Below are positions 1-4,479 of a stretch of DNA of 6,749 bases, one piece after another (positions within the stretch are counted from its first letter, which is position 1; each line of letters begins with the position of its first letter). The position numbers and the translations under genes are program-made. Source of the stretch: Rheinheimera sp. (GTDB taxonomy: Bacteria; Pseudomonadota; Gammaproteobacteria; Enterobacterales; Alteromonadaceae); contig DMYW01000033.1 of the NCBI GenBank assembly GCA_003482455.1, forward strand, positions 1 to 6,749. The letters are read 5' to 3'. Under the pieces are notes generated by a model. It did no database searches and had not been told where the DNA came from. It saw only the letters and a program-made list of their open reading frames with translations.

Positions 1-1028
1 TAAGAGTTCAGAACTGTGTCGCCTTTGTTCAGTACGCCAGAGTAGATACGGATAAAGGTCAGGGCGCCGAAACGGTCGTCCATGATCTTGAATGCTAAAG
101 CGCGGAATGGCTCGTCAGCAGATACGATAGCGTATTGGCCGGTTTCATTACCTTCTTCGTCAGTTAGCGGTTGCGGATTAACTTCGGTAGGAGCTGGTAA
201 ATAGTCAACAACGCCGTCCAGCACTAACTGCATACCTTTGTTTTTGAAGGCTGAACCACAGAAAGTTGGGAAGAACGCCAGGTCACGGGTACCTTTACGG
301 ATACAGGCTTTTACTTGTTCGATAGTTGGCATTTCGCCTTCCATGTACGCCATCAACAGGTCATCGTCTTGCTCAACAGCAGTTTCGATCAGTTGTTCGC
401 GGTACATAGCAACATCTTCCAGCATGTCAGCTGGGATGTCAGTCACAGTGTAGTTTTCTGGTTGGCCAGATTCATCCCACACGTAGGCTTTTTCTGACAG
501 CAGGTCAACGACGCCTTTGAAGGTATCTTCACGGCCGATTGGCAGCGTCATGATCAGTGGCGTTGCGCCCAGAACTTTCTTCACTTGCTCTGTTACGCGG
601 ATGAAATCGGCACCGATACGGTCCAGTTTGTTTACGAAGATCAGACGCGATACTTTCGCGTCGTTGGCATAACGCCAGTTGGTTTCTGATTGAGGTTCTA
701 CACCGCCTGAACCACAGAATACACCGATACCACCGTCCAGAACTTTCAGCGAACGGTATACTTCAACCGTGAAGTCAACGTGGCCCGGGGTGTCGATGAC
801 GTTGAAGCGGTGACCTTTCCAGTAGCAGCTGACTGCGGCTGACTGAATGGTGATGCCGCGCTCGGCTTCTTGTTCCATGAAGTCAGTGGTCGATTCACCT
901 TCGTGAACTTCGCCCAGCTTGTGGATTTTACCGGTCAGTTTCAGGATACGTTCGGTCGTGGTGGTTTTACCGGCATCAACGTGAGCGAAGATACCAATGT
1001 TTCTGTATAAGGATAAATCTGCTGACAT
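1..1028 (-). CDS. fusA2: Elongation factor G, EF-G2 type (N-terminal part, cut by window edge)
   Basis: Translational GTPase that drives ribosome translocation, or in some paralogues ribosome recycling or stress-related roles, in the cytoplasm. The visible 342 codons start MSADLSLYRNIGIFAHVDAG and carry the full G domain: P-loop AHVDAGKT at residues 15-22, switch/G2 RGITI at 57-61, G3 DTPGH at 79-83, G4 NKLD at 133-136 and G5 SAF at 259-261. The last visible residues (SGVLNKGDTVLNS) begin domain II. Family members are about 700 residues, so roughly half is missing. The N-terminus (YRNIGIFAHVDAG, LTGKIHKLGEVHEG) resembles the EF-G2 branch of Pseudomonas, Shewanella and Vibrio relatives rather than the main fusA. 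The gene also lacks rpsL and rpsG upstream, so it is not the str-operon copy. Start: ATG at 1028 has GAG 6 nt upstream; an in-frame ATG two codons earlier (1034) is possible. The subtype (fusA2) is inferred; the EF-G assignment is very secure. Confidence 0.95.
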   Translation of the reverse strand, partial: MSADLSLYRNIGIFAHVDAGKTTTTERILKLTGKIHKLGEVHEGESTTDFMEQEAERGITIQSAAVSCYWKGHRFNVIDTPGHVDFTVEVYRSLKVLDGGIGVFCGSGGVEPQSETNWRYANDAKVSRLIFVNKLDRIGADFIRVTEQVKKVLGATPLIMTLPIGREDTFKGVVDLLSEKAYVWDESGQPENYTVTDIPADMLEDVAMYREQLIETAVEQDDDLLMAYMEGEMPTIEQVKACIRKGTRDLAFFPTFCGSAFKNKGMQLVLDGVVDYLPAPTEVNPQPLTDEEGNETGQYAIVSADEPFRALAFKIMDDRFGALTFIRIYSGVLNKGDTVLNS

Positions 1029-1060
1029 AGTCATCTCGATTAGCTAGGGGTTAGAAAATA

Positions 1061-1098
1061 GGCGCATAATATACAGGAATTTATTTTAGTTTGCCCAA
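1061..1098 (-). promoter_or_regulatory. Candidate promoter of the EF-G gene
   Basis: Read on the minus strand, a strong -10 element TATATT (1073-1068), overlapping TATTAT (1071-1066), is followed directly by the GC-rich stretch GCGCC. The best -35 choices are weak: TTGGGC at 1098-1093 with a long 19-bp spacer, or GGGCAA at 1096-1091 with 17 bp. Transcription would begin near 1058, leaving a leader of about 30 nt. A GC-rich discriminator is typical of growth-rate-controlled (stringent) promoters of translation genes; its role here is inferred. Confidence 0.45.
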
Positions 1099-1243
1099 AA
1101 AAAAGCGCAAAAAACGACATCAACCGACAGAAAACTGGATTTTTGGCGTTGTTTACGTTTCTTTATCGGGTAAAAAACCAAGCTGTGTAGGGCTAGACGT
1201 CCATCGCAACTTGGCGATTTCTTCATCAAGATAGCGCAGTTTT

Positions 1244-1279
1244 ATGACAACTCGGGGCAACTGAACCCCCCGTTGTTAT
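1244..1279. repeat. Inverted repeat / hairpin
   Basis: The arms ATGACAAC (1244-1251) and GTTGTTAT (1272-1279) pair with one G-T wobble. Inside them GGGG (1254-1257) pairs with CCCC (1266-1269) around an 8-nt loop, after a 2x2 mismatch. The only T-rich side is on the plus strand (TTTTG at 1281-1285), while both flanking genes run on the minus strand. It is therefore not a canonical terminator for rhlE, although it could stabilise the 3' end of that transcript. Confidence 0.35.
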
Positions 1280-1337
1280 ATTTTGTGGCCGGTTGACTGT
1301 CGATGCGACGCCGCACCGACCACAGATTTTATTTCAA

Positions 1338-1413
1338 GCAATCGATGTTATCGCTGGCGATCGCAGTGATTGCTCGCGGTCGCAGTTATTGCCCGCGATT
1401 GCAGCTATTGATC
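1338..1413. repeat. Four tandem imperfect 19-bp repeats over the rhlE stop codon
   Basis: Four contiguous 19-bp units occupy 1338-1356, 1357-1375, 1376-1394 and 1395-1413. The last three read GCGATCGCAGTGATTGCTC, GCGGTCGCAGTTATTGCCC and GCGATTGCAGCTATTGATC, agreeing at 14 to 16 of 19 positions pairwise. The first, GCAATCGATGTTATCGCTG, is more diverged, matching the second at 13 of 19. The unit is not a multiple of three, and the array straddles the helicase stop codon at 1405-1407, so it is not a protein repeat. It differs in unit and period from the 63-bp repeats nearby. Function unknown. Confidence 0.7.
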
Positions 1414-3084
1414 GTTGCGTTGAAACGCTGGCTTGCTCGGCCGAGGGCCAGAACGACGCGGTTGTTCACCTGCTGGACGCTGCGGGCGATCACCTTGCGG
1501 GCGCGCTGGCCGCTGGCCTTGTTCGCCGTCTTGACGCGGACGCTGCGGTCTATCACCTTGCGCGCGCGCTGGACGCTGGCCTTGTTCACCGTCTTGACGT
1601 GGACGTTGTGGGCGATCACCTTGCGGGCGTGCTGGCCGTTGGCCCTGTTCACCGTCTTGACGTGGACGTTGTGGGCGATCACCTTGCGGGCGTGCTGGCC
1701 GTTGGCCTTGCTCGCCGTCTTGACGAGGACGCTGCGGGCGATCACCTTGCGGGCGTACTGGCCGTTGGCCTTGCTCGCCGTCTTGACGAGGACGCTGTGG
1801 TCTATCGCCTTGCGGGCGACCCGGCTGCTCTCCAAAAGGCTTGTCTGCCGTTGGCGTTGCCGCTTCGTTGTACTCTTTTGGTTTCTTTGGCTTTTTCGGT
1901 TTGTATGGCTTGGTATTGAGTTTGGACTCCGCCAGAGCATGCGTCGGCTCAAAGCCCTTAGCAATTTGCCGTGGCAACACTTGCTGAATTAACCGCTCAA
2001 TCCCTGCTAACTCTTTAAACTCATCGGCGCACACCATCGACACGGCATGGCCGGCAGCGCCGGCACGGCCCGTACGGCCAATGCGGTGCACATAATCTTC
2101 GGCCACGTTGGGCAGCTCAAAGTTCACCACTTGCGGCAGCTGGTCGATATCCAAACCACGGGCGGCGATGTCGGTCGCTACCAATACGCGGATCTCGCCG
2201 GATTTAAAATCACTTAAGGCTTTGGTACGAGCGTTTTGGCTTTTATTGCCGTGAATAGGCAGCGCTGTGATGCCGGCAGTTTGCAAATGCAAACTCAAGC
2301 GGTTGGCCATGTGTTTGGTTTTGGTGAACACCAACACTTGTTGCCAATTATTGTCGTTGATCAGTTGTGTCAGCAGCGGTGCTTTGCGGTTCTTATCGAC
2401 CGAATATACCAGCTGTTCGACACGTTCAGCCGTCGTGTTCGGTGGGCTGACCGACACTTCTAATGGGTCATTGACCAAGCCTTTGGCCAGTTTGCGAATG
2501 TCGTCTGAGAAGGTGGCCGAAAACAATAAGTTCTGGCGGTTTTTCGGCAGCAGCGCCAGTACTTTTTTGATGTCGTGGATAAAACCCATATCCAGCATGC
2601 GGTCGGCTTCATCCAGCACCAGCACTTCCAATTGGCCGAATTTCACTGCGTTTTGTGAATATAAATCCAATAAACGGCCCGGCGTTGCCACCAGAATGTC
2701 GACGCCTTTGCGCAGCGCCATCATTTGCGGGTTAATTTTTACGCCGCCAAACACCACAGTGCTGCGCAGCGGTAAGTTTTTACCATAAAGGGCTACGTTT
2801 TCAGCCACTTGCGCAGCCAGTTCGCGGGTTGGCGTTAGAATCAAGGCGCGCACATGGTTCGATTGCACCTTGCGGCCTTCACGAAAACCAAGCGCTAAAC
2901 GGTGCAACAGTGGCAGCGTAAAACCGGCGGTTTTGCCAGTACCGGTTTGGGCGGCGGCCATTAGATCACGGCCTTGCATCACGGCTGGAATGGCTTGTTG
3001 CTGAATAGGAGTTGGAACTGTGTAGCCTTTTTCGGTTAATGCAGACAGCAGTTCAGGTAACAGATTTAAATCAGTAAATTGCAT
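1405..3084 (-). CDS. rhlE: DEAD-box ATP-dependent RNA helicase, RhlE type, with repeat-expanded tail
   Basis: Cytoplasmic ATP-dependent RNA unwinding enzyme; RhlE relatives act in ribosome maturation, RNA turnover and cold adaptation. The 559-residue protein starts MQFTDLNLLPELLSALTEKG and shows every core motif in order: Q motif around GYTVPTPIQ (20-28), motif I AAQTGTGKT (44-52), Ia PTREL (85-89), Ib TPGR (134-137), II DEAD (158-161), III SAT (189-191), IV region VLVFTKTK (250-257), V ATDIAARGLDI (303-313) and VI HRIGRTGRAG (333-342). The catalytic core ends near residue 375. A Lys/Pro stretch (about 392-403) then leads into a disordered Arg/Gln/Pro/Gly/Asp tail with five 21-residue repeats (423-527) and a partial sixth (528-537), ending FQRNDQ. 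The start ATG at 3084 is preceded by a weak GGAA Shine-Dalgarno. The helicase call is very secure; RhlE rather than another subfamily is likely from the core sequence and the tail style. Confidence 0.96.
   Translation of the reverse strand: MQFTDLNLLPELLSALTEKGYTVPTPIQQQAIPAVMQGRDLMAAAQTGTGKTAGFTLPLLHRLALGFREGRKVQSNHVRALILTPTRELAAQVAENVALYGKNLPLRSTVVFGGVKINPQMMALRKGVDILVATPGRLLDLYSQNAVKFGQLEVLVLDEADRMLDMGFIHDIKKVLALLPKNRQNLLFSATFSDDIRKLAKGLVNDPLEVSVSPPNTTAERVEQLVYSVDKNRKAPLLTQLINDNNWQQVLVFTKTKHMANRLSLHLQTAGITALPIHGNKSQNARTKALSDFKSGEIRVLVATDIAARGLDIDQLPQVVNFELPNVAEDYVHRIGRTGRAGAAGHAVSMVCADEFKELAGIERLIQQVLPRQIAKGFEPTHALAESKLNTKPYKPKKPKKPKEYNEAATPTADKPFGEQPGRPQGDRPQRPRQDGEQGQRPVRPQGDRPQRPRQDGEQGQRPARPQGDRPQRPRQDGEQGQRPARPQGDRPQRPRQDGEQGQRPARAQGDRPQRPRQDGEQGQRPARPQGDRPQRPAGEQPRRSGPRPSKPAFQRNDQ
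1474..1818 (-). repeat. Tandem 63-bp repeats inside rhlE (5 full, 1 partial)
   Basis: Full units lie at 1756-1818, 1693-1755, 1630-1692, 1567-1629 and 1504-1566 in gene order, with a 30-bp partial unit at 1474-1503. Each full unit encodes 21 residues beginning RPQGDRPQRPRQDG and continuing EQGQRP plus A or V; the fifth has RAQ in place of RPQ. Neighbouring units differ at about 4 or 5 of 63 bases (third versus fourth; first versus second), mostly by silent changes such as CGC versus AGA for the same Arg. This points to recent duplication with protein sequence conserved, and the copy number may vary between strains. Confidence 0.95.
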
Positions 3085-3455
3085 GGGGATTCCACAGGGT
3101 GCTCACGGTGCATGACCGGAGGCTGCGAATACCATCTGCCGCAGCTGCAGGGCCTTCTAGATTGAAGGGGCGCGCACACTACCTGAATTTGCCACAAAGT
3201 GCCAGCAAAAAGCATGCGCGACGAGGGATCTTTCAGCGCAACACTTTGTAGTAGAGCGAACAAGTTAGTGGTCAGTCTTCGCCTGCATTGGCAGCCAAAA
3301 ACGCGCAACTCGCTTATCAGGGGGAGAGGCCTATTGGTGTGATGACGCAAATATAAGGTTGCAAATTTGCAAAACAGTTGTAGTGTTGGCGGCGTTGGTG
3401 TTGCGGCCATGTTGTAATGCTTACGCTATGAGATGTTTATTTAAAAAGGAATCTT
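3085..3455. other. Divergent intergenic region between rhlE and the lipoprotein operon
   Basis: No convincing gene lies in these 371 bases. Read leftward it would form a long helicase leader containing small inverted repeats: GCTGCG at 3122-3127 with CGCAGC at 3140-3145, and CCTTC at 3153-3157 with GAAGG at 3164-3168. Long structured leaders are known for some cold-induced helicase mRNAs, but no specific cold-shock element is recognised here. A 14-bp palindrome and a candidate rightward promoter lie at 3359-3386. I could not identify a clear leftward sigma-70 promoter for rhlE. Confidence 0.5.
3359..3386 (+). promoter_or_regulatory. Candidate promoter with palindromic -35 region for the lipoprotein operon
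   Basis: The 14-bp perfect palindrome TTGCAAATTTGCAA (3359-3372) supplies a TTGCAA -35-like hexamer at 3359-3364. After a 16-bp spacer comes TAGTGT (3381-3386) as a modest -10. The leader to the ATG at 3456 would be about 63 nt. The palindrome itself is clear; the promoter reading is weak, because the -10 matches consensus at only three positions. Confidence 0.3.
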
Positions 3456-3752
3456 ATGTTGAATCGTTTGTTGGCGTGCTCTGTGGGCATAGCCTTATGT
3501 GCATGCTCTTCTGTGACCATCCAGCCAGAAGCCAAAGCTAAAATCACCACCAAGCCTACTTACCAAGAATCTAAATCGTTTTTTATCTTTGGTTTAGTGG
3601 GTGAACACCATATCAATGTGACTGAAGTCTGCAAAGGCAAAGAGCCACTGCAAATGCAGTCGCAACAAACCTTCGGTGATGGCGTACTGACTATTATCAC
3701 GCTGGGTATGTACACGCCGCACACCGCGAAAGTTTGGTGTCCACAGGAGTAA
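3456..3752 (+). CDS. Bor-like outer-membrane lipoprotein (first of a tandem pair)
   Basis: A 98-residue lipoprotein. The signal peptide (MLNRLLACSVGIALCAC) ends in a lipobox L14-C15-A16 before the lipidated Cys17. Ser18 at position +2 favours Lol sorting to the outer membrane. The C-terminal part, QTFGDGVLTIITLGMYTPHT followed by AKVWC, closely resembles phage lambda Bor as I recall it (QTFVNGLLGFITLGIYTP, ARVYC). Bor and its relative Iss are linked to serum resistance in enteric bacteria, but chromosomal homologues in environmental bacteria have no settled role. Cys59 and Cys95 sit where Bor has its two mature Cys and could form a disulfide. The start ATG has AAGGA 5 nt upstream. The stop lies 5 bp before the next gene, so the two are almost certainly co-transcribed. 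Family call good; function unknown. Confidence 0.88.
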   Translation: MLNRLLACSVGIALCACSSVTIQPEAKAKITTKPTYQESKSFFIFGLVGEHHINVTEVCKGKEPLQMQSQQTFGDGVLTIITLGMYTPHTAKVWCPQE

Positions 3753-3757
3753 TGAAT

Positions 3758-4054
3758 ATGAAAAAATTAATCGCCGTGGCCCTGTTTAGCTTGGCTGCAA
3801 CCGGATGTTCAACTATCCATTTTGACAAATCAGCACCAGTCACTGGTCAAGCGACTAAATCGCAATGGCATCATAACTTTGCGTTTGCTTTGTATGAAGG
3901 CAGTGCTCCGGTGGATGCAAAAGCTATTTGTGCGCAACAAAGCTGGACTTCAGTAAAAACTGAACTGACGTTTGCAAACGGCCTCGCTAGCATCCCTTCG
4001 AATGTGCTTGGCCCAATTTGGTATCCAAAAACTGTCACAGTTAGCTGCAACTAA
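3758..4054 (+). CDS. Diverged Bor-like lipoprotein (second of a tandem pair)
   Basis: A 98-residue lipoprotein, MKKLIAVALFSLAATGCSTI, with lipobox A14-T15-G16 before Cys17 and Ser at +2, predicted to reach the outer membrane. Residues 38-58 (HHNFAFAL, then VDAKAIC) and 66-76 (VKTELTFANGL) recall the middle of lambda Bor (HHFF, VDAAKIC, VKTETQQTF). The end, TVTVSC, parallels the ARVYC end of Bor. The neighbour upstream is also 98 aa with lipid Cys17 and two late Cys (58 and 97 here), so the pair looks like an old duplication in which the ITLGxYTP segment has been replaced here (residues 78-91). The start at 3758 is chosen because AGGAG (3745-3749) lies 8 nt upstream. An in-frame ATG at 3752 is too close to this site, and a TTG at 3734 would lie inside the previous gene and put residues ahead of the signal peptide. 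Lipoprotein call strong; Bor kinship inferred. Confidence 0.82.
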   Translation: MKKLIAVALFSLAATGCSTIHFDKSAPVTGQATKSQWHHNFAFALYEGSAPVDAKAICAQQSWTSVKTELTFANGLASIPSNVLGPIWYPKTVTVSCN

Positions 4055-4104
4055 TGCATGCTGTGGCAATCCATAGCACTGTTTAACGGTTGCTTTTGCC
4101 TTCG

Positions 4105-4132
4105 AGGCCGCGTCTGACGCGGCCTTTTTTTT
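4105..4132 (+). terminator. Intrinsic terminator of the lipoprotein operon
   Basis: A 9-bp perfect GC-rich stem, AGGCCGCGT / ACGCGGCCT, closes on the 3-nt loop CTG and runs into eight consecutive T residues (4125-4132). It lies 50 bp after the second lipoprotein stop and before the receptor's regulatory region, so it separates the two transcription units. Confidence 0.93.
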
Positions 4133-4235
4133 GCGGTGTTTTTAATCGCATTGTCCTTTCTGCAGATAGTCGATTGGTATCTGCCTACATCGCCGTTTCA
4201 CGCCCATGCCATAACGTACAGGCAGTTTTGCGGTG

Positions 4236-4254
4236 ACGGATATCGAATGTCCGT
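4236..4254. repeat. 19-bp inverted repeat upstream of the receptor gene
   Basis: ACGGATAT (4236-4243) and ATGTCCGT (4247-4254) are complementary over 8 bp with one T-G wobble, separated by CGA. It lies about 100 bp upstream of the candidate promoter. It could be a distal binding site for a dimeric regulator, or chance; no family is recognised. Confidence 0.4.
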
Positions 4255-4339
4255 AGACTACTTGTTAAGCGATTTCCTACTATTTATGCATATTAATCAA
4301 TTGGATAAGTTGTTTTGGGAAACTGGCGTGCAAAACCTA

Positions 4340-4369
4340 TGGAAAACGTTTTCCTAATTGTGTTATAAA
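4340..4369 (+). promoter_or_regulatory. Candidate promoter of the TonB-dependent receptor
   Basis: TATAAA at 4364-4369 is a good -10-like hexamer. The matching -35 position (about 4340-4346) falls inside the palindrome and does not resemble TTGACA, which suggests an intrinsically weak promoter or one needing an activator. The transcript would have a leader of roughly 100 nt. Confidence 0.4.
4341..4354. promoter_or_regulatory. Candidate LacI-family operator
   Basis: GGAAAACGTTTTCC is a perfect 14-bp palindrome with a central CG. This is the hallmark of operators bound by LacI/GalR-family sugar-responsive repressors. It covers the -35 position relative to the TATAAA box at 4364, which suits repression. 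Carbohydrate transporters of the TonB type in Alteromonadales are often under LacI-type control, but no regulator gene lies in the window, so its identity is inferred. Confidence 0.6.
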
Positions 4370-4479
4370 TTCTCCCGCGGCAGTCCGGCGGCTTGGTGGT
4401 AAGGTTCGGCGGCCGAGGCGAACACTGTCTCACTAGAAGGCAGGGTCACAACACAACATCAACAGACAAAGGGTAGAAG

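Larger units (their letters stand above)
1029..1404. other. Intergenic region between rhlE stop and EF-G start
   Basis: No gene is supported in these 376 bases. The part near EF-G (about 1060-1190) is AT-rich and holds the candidate promoter and, on the minus strand, T-rich runs around 1099-1118. A hairpin lies at 1244-1279 and 19-bp repeats start at 1338. I find no clear intrinsic terminator for the helicase on the minus strand, so partial read-through into the EF-G gene is possible. Confidence 0.6.
4133..4479 (+). other. Regulatory region and leader of the TonB-dependent receptor
   Basis: These 347 bases hold no supported gene. In order: an AT-mixed stretch, an inverted repeat at 4236-4254, an AT-rich block around 4281-4300, a CG-centred perfect palindrome at 4341-4354, a TATAAA box at 4364-4369, and a GC-rich leader (about 4373-4424) with CGGCGGC occurring twice. 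The receptor's Shine-Dalgarno AAGGG (4469-4473) ends 6 nt before its ATG. Confidence 0.6.

Noticed and set aside
1099..1118. T-rich runs on the minus strand as an intrinsic terminator for rhlE
   Set aside because: No stable GC-rich stem precedes the T runs; the nearest candidates have stems of only three base pairs.
1338..1818. CRISPR-like array
   Set aside because: Both repeat sets are contiguous without unique spacers, and one is coding; no cas gene is present.
1386..1964. A 192-codon leftward frame overlapping the helicase tail
   Set aside because: Same repeat artefact in another frame; the helicase frame is clearly the coding one.
1293..1992. Long rightward open frames (208 and 229 codons) across the end of rhlE
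   Set aside because: They lie antisense to the helicase tail. The 63-bp repeat period is a multiple of three, so any frame free of stops in one unit stays open through all units. No ribosome binding site or known family supports them.
3186..3206. Possible sigma-54 promoter (TGGCAC) on the minus strand upstream of rhlE
   Set aside because: The GC of the -12 element is one base too close to the -24 GG, and the TT is missing, so the strict sigma-54 spacing is not met.
3066..3410. A 114-codon leftward frame upstream of rhlE
   Set aside because: It overlaps the rhlE start, has no recognisable family or Shine-Dalgarno, and its composition looks like a translated non-coding leader.
3734..3757. Upstream TTG or ATG starts for the second lipoprotein
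   Set aside because: The TTG start would place extra residues before the signal peptide and overlap the previous gene, and the ATG at 3752 is only 2 nt from the Shine-Dalgarno. The ATG at 3758 has ideal spacing.
4136..4357. A 73-codon rightward frame before the receptor
   Set aside because: It begins with GTG right after the terminator, lacks a ribosome binding site and runs through the candidate operator; no family is recognised.
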